NCBI GenBank assembly: GCA_030148665.1
Contig: JASBSZ010000047.1
Location: forward strand, 124,001-188,000
DNA: 64,000 nt
Source of the DNA: Alphaproteobacteria bacterium
GTDB taxonomy: Bacteria > Pseudomonadota > Alphaproteobacteria > Rhodobacterales > Rhodobacteraceae
Reading direction: 5' to 3'
The notes under the pieces are model-generated. The model was not told where the DNA came from, ran no database searches, and saw only the letters and a program-made list of their open reading frames with translations. Made by a program: the position numbers and the translations under genes. Positions 1 to 9,161 of this stretch are shown one piece after another (position 1 is the stretch's first letter; each line of letters opens with the position of its first letter).

Positions 1-124
1 GCCAGACTGTTACCGAAAGACGTCAGCACGACAACGAAGACCCGCCTGCGGCAAGGTGGTAATTGAGTGATACCCGCCGAAAGGTTAATCTCGGCCGACT
101 CCGTTCGTTTGGTATCGCAACAAC

Positions 125-877
125 ATGGATACGCCCAGAACCGTTCTGATCACCGGCGCAAGCTCGGGCATAGGCGCAGCGACGGCCATCGCTGCGGCCG
201 AGGCCGGCTATGACGTTGCGATCGGCTATCGTGCCAACAGCGAGGGCGCCGATCAGACCGCGCGCGCAGTGCGCGATCGGGGGCAAAGGGCAATCACGGT
301 TCAGGTGGATGTGTCCAACCCCGACGATGTCGAGCGCATGTTCGAAACCGTCGATTCCGAGTTCGAGGAACTCGGCGTGCTGGTCAACAACGCCGGAATC
401 GCCGACTTGCCTGCACGTGTCGAAGACATGCCCCCCGAACGCGTGAAACGGATGTTCGAGGTCAACGCCGTCGGCCCGTTCCTGTGTGCCAGACAGGCGG
501 CCATCCGAATGGCCTGGCGGTATGGGGGCGTGGGCGGAGTGATCGTGAATGTTTCCTCGGTTGCGGCTCGTCTGGGCAGTGCGGGCATGTTTGTCGATTA
601 CGCCGCATCCAAGGGGGCGGTCGACGTGCTGACGCTGGGTCTGGGCCAGGAGATGGCGGCCGACAGGGTGCGGGTCGTCGGCGTGCGACCAGGGGTGATC
701 GACACCGAAATTCACGCAAAGGCCGGCATGCCCGACCGGGTGGACAGCATGGCCAACGAATTCCCGATGAAGCGCGCAGGCACCGCGCAAGAGGTGGCCG
801 ATACCATCCTCTATCTGATGAGCGACAAGGCCAGCTATATCACCGCCACATCCATCGACGTGGCCGGCGGCCGCTGA
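125..877 (+). CDS. SDR-family NAD(P)-dependent oxidoreductase
   Basis: A 250-residue classical short-chain dehydrogenase/reductase, the normal length for the family. The nucleotide-binding motif TGASSGIGAATA lies at residues ~10-21, the NNAG motif near 90, and the catalytic Ser...YAASK (Tyr-x3-Lys) in the middle of the chain. It would reduce or oxidise a carbonyl/alcohol with NAD(P)H in the cytoplasm; the substrate cannot be read from sequence, and 3-oxoacyl-ACP-reductase-like or sugar dehydrogenase roles are both possible. The ATG at 125 starts just before the TGASSGIG strand and no good Shine-Dalgarno is visible. It stands alone: the next gene is on the opposite strand and is convergent. 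Confidence 0.9.
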   Translation: MDTPRTVLITGASSGIGAATAIAAAEAGYDVAIGYRANSEGADQTARAVRDRGQRAITVQVDVSNPDDVERMFETVDSEFEELGVLVNNAGIADLPARVEDMPPERVKRMFEVNAVGPFLCARQAAIRMAWRYGGVGGVIVNVSSVAARLGSAGMFVDYAASKGAVDVLTLGLGQEMAADRVRVVGVRPGVIDTEIHAKAGMPDRVDSMANEFPMKRAGTAQEVADTILYLMSDKASYITATSIDVAGGR

Positions 878-903
878 GGCGCCGGGTTTCGCAAATCCGA
901 AGT

Positions 904-960
904 TAGGGTCAGGACCCTAGATACGTCTATTTTTCATACCCCGGATTGCCTGCAATCCGG
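904..960. repeat. Two perfect palindromes after the SDR gene
   Basis: TAGGGTC-AG-GACCCTA occupies 904-919 and CCGGATTGC-CT-GCAATCCGG occupies 941-960, separated by an AT-rich stretch with a TTTTT run. The loops are only 2 nt, so these are more likely cruciform or protein-binding palindromes than ordinary hairpins, although a role in ending SDR transcription is possible. Confidence 0.6.
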
Positions 961-1027
961 TGGTAGGGGCAATAGGGCCTGTGGATAATCACCAGATGGC
1001 ACCGGTTTCGGCAATACGGAAACGCGA

Positions 1028-1090
1028 GGGCATGCGGCCGCCCGGGTGGGCGCGGATGCGCCCGCCAGTGGGGCGGGCGGGAGCATGCCC
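1028..1090. repeat. Nested GC-rich palindromic (REP-like) element
   Basis: An outer stem GGGCATGC (1028-1035) / GCATGCCC (1083-1090) encloses the hairpin GGGCGC-GGAT-GCGCCC (1048-1063). An overlapping alternative hairpin is CGCCCGCC (1059-1066) / GGCGGGCG (1072-1079). It lies between the convergent ends of the SDR gene and uvrD and could act as a bidirectional terminator or 3'-end stabiliser. It resembles the hairpin cluster between soxB and soxD. Confidence 0.55.
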
Positions 1091-1151
1091 GGATTGCTGC
1101 TCAGCCCGGGCGGAGTGAATCAAAACTGGCGCGGCTTGCTCTGGAAACAGC

Positions 1152-3509
1152 TCAAAACGGCACCTCGTCCTCGCCGGTAACGAAACTGGCGACCACCTTC
1201 TTTTCACCGGCTTTTTCGAAATCGACGGTGAGCTTGTCGCCCTCGACCGCCGTCACGCGGCCATAGCCGAATTTCTGGTGAAAGATGCGCGCGCCGATCT
1301 CATGGGCGGGCTCGGCGGCGGGCGCGGCCCTCTGGTCGATCACCACGGCCGCCGCACCCCCCGGGCGCTGTCGCGTGCGGCTTTGCATCCGCTTCCAGCC
1401 GGGCGAATTATAGGCATCGGCCCGCGCAACCCGTTCCTCCAGTGCTGAAACCTTGCGCTCGGCCCGTGGCGCAGCCGCACCATAGCCCCCGCCATACAGC
1501 CCCGGCGGGGTCAGCACCTCGACGTGGTCTTCGGGCAGCTCGTCGATGAAACGCGACGGGATCTGCGCCTGCCACTGCCCATAGACACGCCGGTTGGCAG
1601 CAAAGGATATGGTGCAGAATTCGCCGGCCCGCGTGATGCCCACATAGGCAAGGCGGCGTTCTTCCTCGAGCCCCTTGAGGCCGGTTTCATCCATCGAGCG
1701 CTGGCTGGGAAACAACCCGTCCTCCCATCCGGGCAGGAACACGGCCGGAAATTCCAGCCCCTTGGCCGCGTGCAGCGTCATGATCGACACCTTTTCGCTG
1801 GCGTCTTCGGATTCGTTTTCCATGATCAGGGCGACATGTTCCAGAAAGCCCTGAAGGTTTTCGAATTCCTCCAGCGCCTTGACCAGCTCTTTCAGGTTTT
1901 CCAGCCGCCCGGCAGCGTCAGGCGACTTGTCGTTCTGCCAATGGGCGGTATAGCCGGATTCGTCCAGAATGGTCTCGGCCAGCGCGATATGGTTTTCGCC
2001 CGCGCGCATCATCGCCGACCAGCGGGCAAAGCCGTCGAGCAGCACCCGCAGCTCCTTGCCCGCCTTGCCGCCCAGCCCGCCGGCATCCAGCAGGATCCGC
2101 GCGCCTTCCAGCAGGCCGACGCCATTGTCCCGCGCGGCCTGCGCGATCTTGCGTTGCGCCACGTCCCCGATGCCGCGCTTGGGGGTATTGACGATACGCT
2201 CGAAGGCGAGGTCGTCATCGGGGCTGACGGTGACGCGGAAATAGGCCATGGCATCGCGGATTTCCATGCGCTCGTAAAAACGCGGCCCCCCGATTACCCG
2301 GTAAGGCAGGCCGATGGAAAGAAACCGATCCTCGAACGCGCGCATCTGGTGGCTGGCGCGCACCAGAATTGCCATGTCATCCAGCGACATCGGCGCATGC
2401 CCGCGGGTGCCCCGCTGCATGGCCTCGATTTCCTCGCCGATCCAGCGGGCCTCGTCCTCGCCGTCCCAATGGCCGATCAGCCGCAGCTTGTCGCCATCCT
2501 GACGGTCGGTCCACAGGGTCTTGCCCAGGCGACTTTCATTGGCGGCGATCAGCGCGCTGGCCGCGGCCAGGATATGCGGGGTCGAGCGATAGTTCTGTTC
2601 CAGCCGGATCACGGTCGCGCCGGGGAAATCCTGCTCGAACCGCAGGATGTTGCCCACCTCGGCGCCGCGCCAGCCATAGATAGACTGATCGTCATCACCC
2701 ACACAGCAGATATTGCGATGTTCCGAGGCCAGCAGCCGCAGCCACAGATATTGCGCCACATTGGTATCCTGATACTCGTCCACCAGAATATAGCGGAACC
2801 AGCGCCGGTATTGTGCCAGCACATCGTCGTGGCGCTGAAAGATCGTCACCACATGCAGCAGCAGATCGCCGAAATCGACGGCATTCAGCACCCGCAGACG
2901 CTGTTGGTATTGCTCGTAGATCTCGGTGCCACGGTGGTTGAACAGGGCGGCATCGGCGGCCGGCACGTTTTCGGGCGTCAGCGCGCGGTTTTTCCAGTTG
3001 TCGATGATGCCGGCCATCATGCGCGCGGGCCAGCGCTTGTCGTCGATTCCGGCGGCCTGGATCAGCTGTTTCAGCAGGCGGATCTGGTCGTCGGTATCCA
3101 GAATGGTGAAATTGCTTTTCAGCCCGGCCAGTTCCGCATGCCGGCGCAGGATCTTGACGCACAGCGAATGAAAGGTGCCCATCCAGGGCAGCCCCTCGAC
3201 GGTTTCGCCCAGCATCTCGGCCACGCGGGTCTTCATCTCGCGCGCGGCCTTGTTGGTGAAGGTCACCGCCAGAATTTCGTTGGGTCGCGCGCGGCCCATG
3301 TTCAGCAGATGCACCAGCCGCGCGGTCAGCGCCCGGGTCTTGCCGGTGCCGGCGCCCGCCAGCATCAACACCGGGCCGTCAAGGGTTTCAACCGCCGCCC
3401 GCTGTGCCGGGTTGAGCGCATCCAGATAGGGCGTCGGCCGCGCGGCCATGGCGCGCGCGGAAAGGCTGGCAGCCTGTTCGAAAAGGCGAGAGTCGTCATG
3501 ATCGGTCAT
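1152..3509 (-). CDS. uvrD: ATP-dependent DNA helicase UvrD/PcrA (superfamily 1A)
   Basis: A 785-residue 3'-5' helicase for nucleotide excision and mismatch repair and for clearing stalled forks. Visible SF1 motifs in order: Walker A AGAGTGKTRALTARL near the N-terminus, DEYQDTN (motif II), GDDDQSIYGWRGAE (motif III), QNYRST (motif IV), and HAAKGLEFPAVFLPGWEDG and EERRLAYVGITRA (V/VI). The C-terminus has the Tudor-like PcrA/UvrD tail (HQKFGYGRVTAVEGDKLTV) that binds RNA polymerase in relatives. I chose the ATG at 3509; a TTG at 3518 behind GGATAAG is a possible alternative. It is divergent from pyruvate carboxylase across about 200 bp. Confidence 0.95.
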   Translation of the reverse strand: MTDHDDSRLFEQAASLSARAMAARPTPYLDALNPAQRAAVETLDGPVLMLAGAGTGKTRALTARLVHLLNMGRARPNEILAVTFTNKAAREMKTRVAEMLGETVEGLPWMGTFHSLCVKILRRHAELAGLKSNFTILDTDDQIRLLKQLIQAAGIDDKRWPARMMAGIIDNWKNRALTPENVPAADAALFNHRGTEIYEQYQQRLRVLNAVDFGDLLLHVVTIFQRHDDVLAQYRRWFRYILVDEYQDTNVAQYLWLRLLASEHRNICCVGDDDQSIYGWRGAEVGNILRFEQDFPGATVIRLEQNYRSTPHILAAASALIAANESRLGKTLWTDRQDGDKLRLIGHWDGEDEARWIGEEIEAMQRGTRGHAPMSLDDMAILVRASHQMRAFEDRFLSIGLPYRVIGGPRFYERMEIRDAMAYFRVTVSPDDDLAFERIVNTPKRGIGDVAQRKIAQAARDNGVGLLEGARILLDAGGLGGKAGKELRVLLDGFARWSAMMRAGENHIALAETILDESGYTAHWQNDKSPDAAGRLENLKELVKALEEFENLQGFLEHVALIMENESEDASEKVSIMTLHAAKGLEFPAVFLPGWEDGLFPSQRSMDETGLKGLEEERRLAYVGITRAGEFCTISFAANRRVYGQWQAQIPSRFIDELPEDHVEVLTPPGLYGGGYGAAAPRAERKVSALEERVARADAYNSPGWKRMQSRTRQRPGGAAAVVIDQRAAPAAEPAHEIGARIFHQKFGYGRVTAVEGDKLTVDFEKAGEKKVVASFVTGEDEVPF

Positions 3510-3711
3510 GGGGGCCAACTTATCCGGCGCCCGCGCCGTTGAAAAGATGTGTTCGACGAATGTTCTGCACTTGCCTCCGATTCACTCAATGGCGGGACAA
3601 CATGTCCGGGCAGGGTTGAAACATTGCTGCAACATTCGCCCTTGCCTGCTGCGATGCAGCATCCGTATAACCTTGGCCAAGCCACCAGTCTCAACCGGAA
3701 AGGGCCAGACC

Positions 3712-6700
3712 TTGCCTGAATTCGAAAAGATCCTTGTCGCCAACCGCGGCGAAATCGCCATCAGGGTGATGCGTGCCGCAAACGAGCTGGGCAAACGCAC
3801 CGTCGCCATCTATGCCGAGGAAGACAAGCTGAGCCTGCACCGCTTCAAGGCGGACGAGGCCTATCGCATCGGCGAAGGCATGGGCCCGGTGGCGGCCTAT
3901 CTGTCGATCGAGGAAATCATCCGGATTGCCAGACAGTGTGGCGCCGATGCCATCCATCCCGGCTATGGCCTGTTGTCGGAAAACCCCGATTTCGTGGATG
4001 CCTGCACGGCCGCCGGCATCAGTTTCATCGGCCCGCGTGCTGAAACCATGCGCCAACTCGGCGACAAGGCCAGCGCGCGCCAGGTGGCAATCGAGGCGGG
4101 CGTGCCCGTGGTGCCGGCCACCGACATCCTGCCCGACAACATGGAACAGGTCCGCCGCATGGCCGATGAGGTCGGCTATCCCCTGATGCTCAAGGCCAGC
4201 TGGGGTGGCGGCGGGCGCGGCATGCGCCCGATCATGGGCCCGCATGAGTTGGAAGAAAAGGTGCTGGAAGGCCGGCGCGAGGCCGAAGCCGCCTTTGGCA
4301 ATGGCGCGGGCTATCTGGAACGTCTGGTGCAACGCGCCCGCCACGTCGAGGTGCAGGTGCTGGGCGACCGACAGGGCGAAATCTATCACCTGTGGGAGCG
4401 CGACTGTTCTGTCCAGCGCCGCAACCAGAAGGTTCTGGAACGCGCCCCCGCCCCCTATCTGAGCCAGGCGCGGCGCGAAGAGCTGTGCGAACTGGGCAAG
4501 CGCATCTGCCGGCAGGTCGGCTATGAAAACGCCGGCACCGTCGAATTCCTGATGGATCTGGACAATGACGAATTCTATTTCATCGAGGTGAACCCCCGCA
4601 TCCAGGTCGAACATACCGTCACCGAAGAGGTCACCGGCATCGACATCGTGCAGGCCCAGATCCGCATCGCCGAAGGCGCCCCGCTGGCCGAGGCCACGGG
4701 GGTTGCGTCGCAACAGGGGGTGCAGCTGTCGGGCCACGCCCTGCAATGCCGCATCACCACCGAGGATCCGCAAAACAACTTTATCCCCGATTACGGCCGC
4801 ATCACCGCCTATCGCGGCGCCACCGGCATGGGCATCCGTCTTGACGGCGGCACCGCCTATTCGGGCGCCGTCATCACCCGCTATTACGACAGCCTGCTGG
4901 AAAAGGTCACCGCCTGGGCCCCCACCCCCAAGGCCGCCATCGCCCGCATGGACCGCGCGCTTCGCGAATTCCGCATCCGTGGCGTCAGCACCAATATCGC
5001 ATTCGTCGAAAACCTGCTGAAACACCCGACATTCCTGAACAACGAATACACCACCAAATTCATCGACGAGACGCCCGACCTGTTCAACTTTACCCCACGG
5101 CGCGATCGGGCGACCAAGATCCTGACCTATATCGCCGACATCACCGTGAACGGGCATCCCGAAACCGAAGGCCGCCCCAAGCCGCCCGCACAGGCCCGTC
5201 CCCCCCGCGCACCCGAAAACCGCGCACCCGAACCCGCGCCGGGCACCCGCACGCTGTTACGCGAAAAGGGCCCGCAGGCGGTGGCCGACTGGATGAAGAC
5301 ACAGACCCGCGTGTTGATCACCGACACCACAATGCGCGACGGCCACCAGAGCCTGCTGGCAACGCGCATGCGCTCGCTCGACATGATCAATGTGGCCGAG
5401 GCTTACGCCCACAACCTGCCCCAGCTGTTCAGCGTCGAATGCTGGGGGGGCGCGACATTCGACGTGGCCTATCGCTTTTTGCAGGAATGCCCCTGGCAAC
5501 GCCTGCGCGACCTCAGCACCGCACTGCCCAACATCATGCCGCAAATGCTGCTGCGCGCCAGCAACGGCGTCGGATATACCAACTACCCCGATAATGTGGT
5601 GCGCTTTTTCGTGCGCCAGGCGGCGGAAACCGGCGTTGACGTATTCCGCGTGTTCGACAGCCTGAACTGGGTCGAAAACATGCGCGTGGCCATGGATGCG
5701 GTGATCGAATCCGGCAAGATCTGCGAGGCCGCGATCTGCTATACCGGCAACATCCTCGACCCGGACCGCGCCAAATACGACCTGAAATATTATGTGCAGA
5801 TGGGCAAGGCTCTCGGCGATGCCGGCGCCCATGTTCTGGGCGTCAAGGACATGGCCGGCCTGCTGAAGCCCGCCGCCGCGCGCGTGCTGTTCAAGGCGCT
5901 GCGCGAAGAGGTGGGCCTGCCGATCCATTTCCACACCCACGACACCAGCGGCATTGCCGGCGCCACCGTTCTGGCGGCGGTCGATGCCGGGGTGGATGCG
6001 GTCGATGCGGCGATGGATTCCATGTCGGGCGGCACCAGCCAGCCCTGCCTTGGCTCGATCGTCGAGGCGCTCCGCCATACCGAACGCGACACGGGGCTAG
6101 ATATCGACGCGGTGCGCGAAATCTCGGATTACTGGGAAGGCGTGCGCAGCCAGTATGCCGCCTTTGAAAGCGGCCTGAAATCCCCTGCATCCGAGGTTTA
6201 CCTGCACGAAATGCCCGGCGGCCAGTTCACCAATCTCAAGGCCCAGGCCCGCGCGCTGGGGCTGGAAGAACGCTGGAACGAAATCGCCCACGCCTATGCG
6301 GATGTGAACCGCATGTTCGGCGATATCGTCAAGGTCACGCCCTCGTCCAAGGTCGTTGGCGACATGGCGCTTATGATGGTCAGCCAGAACCTGACCGTGG
6401 AACAGGTGCTCGACCCCGCGGTCGAGGTCGCCTTTCCCGATTCGGTCGTTGACATGCTGCGCGGCAATCTGGGCCAGCCGCCGGGTGGCTTCCCCCCTGC
6501 GCTGATCAAACGGGTTCTGAAGGGCGAGCGCCCCAATACCGAACGTCCGGGTCTGCATCTGGAGCCCGAGGATATCGAGGCCACGCGTGCTAAACTGTCG
6601 GAAAAACTGAACGGTGCCGAGATCGACGACGAGGATCTGAACGGCTATCTGATGTATCCCAAGGTGTTCCTCGACTATATGGAACGCCACGAGATCTATG

Positions 6701-7155
6701 GCCCCGTGCGCACCCTGCCCACCCGCAGCTTCTTTTACGGGATGGAGCCGGGCGAGGAAATCAGCGCCGAAATCGACCCCGGCAAGACACTGGAAATCCG
6801 CCTGCAGGCGGTGGGCGAGGTCGATGACGCCGGCGAGGTCAAGGTGTTCTTCGAACTCAACGGCCAGCCCCGCGTGATCCGCGTGCCCGACCGCCATGTG
6901 CGCGCGCGTGTCGAAAAGCGTCCCAAGGCCGAGGCCGGCAATCCCGACCATATCGGCGCCCCGATGCCCGGCGTGGTGGCCTCGGTCGCGGTCAGCGCGG
7001 GCCAGCACATCCAGGCGGGCGACCTGCTGCTGACCATCGAGGCCATGAAGATGGAAACCGGCATCCATGCCGAACGCGACGCCGTGGTCAAGGCGGTGCA
7101 TGTGCAGCCGGCCGACCAGATCGACGCCAAGGATCTGTTGATCGAGTTCGAGTAA
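3712..7155 (+). CDS. pyc: Pyruvate carboxylase
   Basis: A single-chain biotin enzyme of 1,147 residues making oxaloacetate from pyruvate and bicarbonate (anaplerosis). Order of parts: biotin carboxylase (starts EKILVANRGEIAIRVM; ATP-grasp Gly-rich loop SWGGGGRGM), carboxyltransferase (TDTTMRDGHQSLLATRM near residue 531), and a biotinyl carrier domain with the EAMKMET lysine near residue 1113. This is the normal full length. The start is read as TTG at 3712 because homology begins at once and GGAAAGGG precedes it by about 6 nt; an upstream in-frame extension to 3508 has no similarity to the family. It is convergent with the 7301-7678 gene. Confidence 0.95.
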   Translation: MPEFEKILVANRGEIAIRVMRAANELGKRTVAIYAEEDKLSLHRFKADEAYRIGEGMGPVAAYLSIEEIIRIARQCGADAIHPGYGLLSENPDFVDACTAAGISFIGPRAETMRQLGDKASARQVAIEAGVPVVPATDILPDNMEQVRRMADEVGYPLMLKASWGGGGRGMRPIMGPHELEEKVLEGRREAEAAFGNGAGYLERLVQRARHVEVQVLGDRQGEIYHLWERDCSVQRRNQKVLERAPAPYLSQARREELCELGKRICRQVGYENAGTVEFLMDLDNDEFYFIEVNPRIQVEHTVTEEVTGIDIVQAQIRIAEGAPLAEATGVASQQGVQLSGHALQCRITTEDPQNNFIPDYGRITAYRGATGMGIRLDGGTAYSGAVITRYYDSLLEKVTAWAPTPKAAIARMDRALREFRIRGVSTNIAFVENLLKHPTFLNNEYTTKFIDETPDLFNFTPRRDRATKILTYIADITVNGHPETEGRPKPPAQARPPRAPENRAPEPAPGTRTLLREKGPQAVADWMKTQTRVLITDTTMRDGHQSLLATRMRSLDMINVAEAYAHNLPQLFSVECWGGATFDVAYRFLQECPWQRLRDLSTALPNIMPQMLLRASNGVGYTNYPDNVVRFFVRQAAETGVDVFRVFDSLNWVENMRVAMDAVIESGKICEAAICYTGNILDPDRAKYDLKYYVQMGKALGDAGAHVLGVKDMAGLLKPAAARVLFKALREEVGLPIHFHTHDTSGIAGATVLAAVDAGVDAVDAAMDSMSGGTSQPCLGSIVEALRHTERDTGLDIDAVREISDYWEGVRSQYAAFESGLKSPASEVYLHEMPGGQFTNLKAQARALGLEERWNEIAHAYADVNRMFGDIVKVTPSSKVVGDMALMMVSQNLTVEQVLDPAVEVAFPDSVVDMLRGNLGQPPGGFPPALIKRVLKGERPNTERPGLHLEPEDIEATRAKLSEKLNGAEIDDEDLNGYLMYPKVFLDYMERHEIYGPVRTLPTRSFFYGMEPGEEISAEIDPGKTLEIRLQAVGEVDDAGEVKVFFELNGQPRVIRVPDRHVRARVEKRPKAEAGNPDHIGAPMPGVVASVAVSAGQHIQAGDLLLTIEAMKMETGIHAERDAVVKAVHVQPADQIDAKDLLIEFE

Positions 7156-7229
7156 CGTAAAACAGCGGATATCCGGGGGCGGCGACACCGGTGAAACGCC
7201 GGCGCAACGCGCTACCCCCTCGGGAAAAC

Positions 7230-7259
7230 CGAGGAGGGCGGAAATCGCCACCCTCCTCG
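7230..7259. terminator. Hairpin between convergent genes
   Basis: CGAGGAGGG (7230-7238) and CCCTCCTCG (7251-7259) form a perfect 9-bp stem between the stop of pyc and the stop of the convergent membrane-protein gene. There is no U-run, so it is a plausible bidirectional transcript end or stabiliser rather than a textbook terminator. Confidence 0.55.
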
Positions 7260-7300
7260 AATCACCGCCAGCCGGGGGCGATCATTTTCCGTCGGCCGAG

Positions 7301-7678
7301 TTACCTGGCATTGCGCCAGACACACAGCCCGAACACCATCACCCCCAGCACGACCAGCCCCTCGCTTGCCCCGCGCAGGGGTGCAAGCATGTCCTCCCCG
7401 GCCAGACGCCATGCAACCCCCAGAAGCGCCAGCAACATCCCGAGGACACCGACCTGATACAGCCAGAAATGGATGGGCGCCATCCGCCCGCATTCCATCT
7501 GCGGGAATTGCCGATATACCAGGGCAAACAACGTCATCATCACGAACCCCAACAGGTTCAGATGCGTGTGCAATGGCCTGAGTTCGAGATCGTGAGACCC
7601 CCCCATATACATGCCGACAAGCAGGCCGCCCAACAGATACAGCACTGCCACCAGCAGAAAACTTCTCCAGATATTCAT
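7301..7678 (-). CDS. Small four-helix membrane protein, heme-copper-oxidase-subunit-I-like
   Basis: 125 residues with four hydrophobic segments (roughly 5-25, 37-58, 70-90, 100-120). The His-containing stretch LRPLHTHLNLLGFVMM and the sequence MAPIHFWLYQVGVLGML resemble one or two helices of CcoN/NorB-type heme-copper oxidase subunits, as seen in small orphan membrane proteins of proteobacteria. A catalytic role is unlikely because the full metal-ligand set is missing. The start is the ATG at 7678 after AAGGGAAG. The next upstream feature is a ~380-bp gap and then tRNA-Gly. Its function is unknown. Confidence 0.75.
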   Translation of the reverse strand: MNIWRSFLLVAVLYLLGGLLVGMYMGGSHDLELRPLHTHLNLLGFVMMTLFALVYRQFPQMECGRMAPIHFWLYQVGVLGMLLALLGVAWRLAGEDMLAPLRGASEGLVVLGVMVFGLCVWRNAR

Positions 7679-8056
7679 GTTCTTCCCTTTTGTTTTTTTC
7701 GCCCGGTTTTCCGGGTCGTACCCTTGGCATAGCAAAATATGTCGATCGCGCCAAACACGACTTTCGGTTGCAGCCCGACCACCCGAGCCCGAGCATTCTG
7801 GAAATCCTGTCAGATGCTGACGATTCCGTCTCTCCGACCATTGCCACAGCCCGCCTTGCTCCGCATCGGCAGCGCGGGGCGCATCCTCCCGGGCCGAGCG
7901 GCAGGATGCTGCCCATACTTCCTTGTCGCGTCGGAAATGGTTTTGAACGATGCGGCCATCACACGTCAGAAAAAGGAGATGAAAAAACCCCGCACCCTGC
8001 TTTTTTCCTCTTGCGCGCCCGCATGACAGAGGCTAAATCACGCCTCACCCAAGGAC
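7679..8056. other. Intergenic gap upstream of tRNA-Gly
   Basis: About 380 bp between a leftward membrane-protein gene and a rightward tRNA. I see no convincing protein here. A 15-codon ORF (7979-8026) follows a good AAAAAGGAG but has no recognisable content. The stretch presumably holds both promoters. Confidence 0.4.
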
Positions 8057-8131
8057 GCGGGCGTAGCTCAGGGGTAGAGCACAACCTTGCCAAGGTTGGG
8101 GTCGTGAGTTCGAATCTCATCGCCCGCTCCA
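8057..8131 (+). tRNA. tRNA-Gly (GCC)
   Basis: Acceptor stem GCGGGCG pairs with CGCCCGC; D arm GCTCAGGGGTAGAGC; anticodon loop with GCC at 8089-8091; T arm around TTCGAAT; discriminator T and encoded CCA (8129-8131). It is a 75-nt cloverleaf with no visible defects. Confidence 0.97.
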
Positions 8132-8230
8132 GATTTCCAGAGATATCATCGACCCATGCGAAGGAAATCGCATGCCCGGCCAGTGTTGCGCGGGGCAGGC
8201 CCTGCGACAGGCCCAGCCCCTGTGCCGTTG

Positions 8231-9157
8231 TCAGCCCCGCATGATCCGGTTGCGCAACACGCCGATCCCCTCGACCTCCAGCTCGAAAACGTCGCCCGGC
8301 GCCAGTTGCCGACCCGTCTCCAGACCGCACCCCGTACCCACCGTGCCCGAGCCGATTACCTCGCCGGGATATAGTGTCTCCTCGCGGGAAACGAAGGCGA
8401 TGATATCGGCAAAATCATGATGCATGTCGCCCGAGTTGCCGCCACCCCAGCGTTCACCATTCACGCGCGCCTCCATTTCCAGCGAAACCGGGTGTTCGAC
8501 CTCGTCCGCAGTCAGGATATAAGGGCCCAGAATGTTGCCGGTGTCGAAATCCTTTCCCTTGGCCGGCCCCAACTGCCCGGGCATCTCGATCATCTGTGCA
8601 TCGCGTGCCGAGATATCGTTGAAGATCGTATAGCCAAAGATATGCGACGGCGCTGCGTCGCGGGTGATGTTCTTGCCCTTGCGCCCGATGACCACCGCCA
8701 GTTCAAGCTCGATATCCAGAAACTGTGCATAGGACGGCCAGATCACATCGGCCCCATGACCGACAAAGGAAAAGCGGTTGCCCTTGTAATAGATCGGCTG
8801 CTGGTACCAGACGGGGGGAATTTCGAACGCCTGCCCCGTCATGCGCGACGCAGCCGCAAAGCTGTTCTTGAGATGCTGTTCAAAGACCAGGCAGTCACGA
8901 AACTGTACCGGCATGATCGGCGGCAGAAATGTGACCTCGTCCACCTTCAGCAATGCCCGCCGATCCGCGCGCCGTATCAACCCCTGGGCCTGTTCCAGCC
9001 CGTAATCGCCCTCTTCCACAACCTTCTGCATGTCGGTGAAACTGTCGGTCTCGTAGCGGGCAAACTTGGCCGCCTTGTCGAGATCGAGCAGGGTCTCGTC
9101 ATCCAGGGCCGCCACGACCCTGGGGCAATCGTCGATTGTCACCGTGGCAAGACGCAT
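8231..9157 (-). CDS. Fumarylacetoacetate hydrolase family protein
   Basis: A 308-residue FAH-family protein (FAA hydrolase domain in the C-terminal two thirds). Typical stretches include a Glu-rich metal-site strand (DIELELAVVIGRKGKNI), GYTIFNDISARDAQ and the terminal IGVLRNRI. Family members hydrolyse or decarboxylate beta-diketo and 2-oxo acids in aromatic catabolism using a divalent metal. The ATG at 9157 follows AGGAG; an upstream ORF extension lacks family similarity. It starts 4 bp after the stop of the cyclase-family gene, so the two are one operon, probably for a ring-cleavage or amino-acid-like product not identified here. Confidence 0.88.
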   Translation of the reverse strand: MRLATVTIDDCPRVVAALDDETLLDLDKAAKFARYETDSFTDMQKVVEEGDYGLEQAQGLIRRADRRALLKVDEVTFLPPIMPVQFRDCLVFEQHLKNSFAAASRMTGQAFEIPPVWYQQPIYYKGNRFSFVGHGADVIWPSYAQFLDIELELAVVIGRKGKNITRDAAPSHIFGYTIFNDISARDAQMIEMPGQLGPAKGKDFDTGNILGPYILTADEVEHPVSLEMEARVNGERWGGGNSGDMHHDFADIIAFVSREETLYPGEVIGSGTVGTGCGLETGRQLAPGDVFELEVEGIGVLRNRIMRG

Positions 9158-9161
9158 GTGG

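Noticed and set aside
7979-8026. 15-codon ORF with good ribosome-binding site before tRNA-Gly
   Set aside because: Too short, no conserved content and no leader-peptide codon bias.
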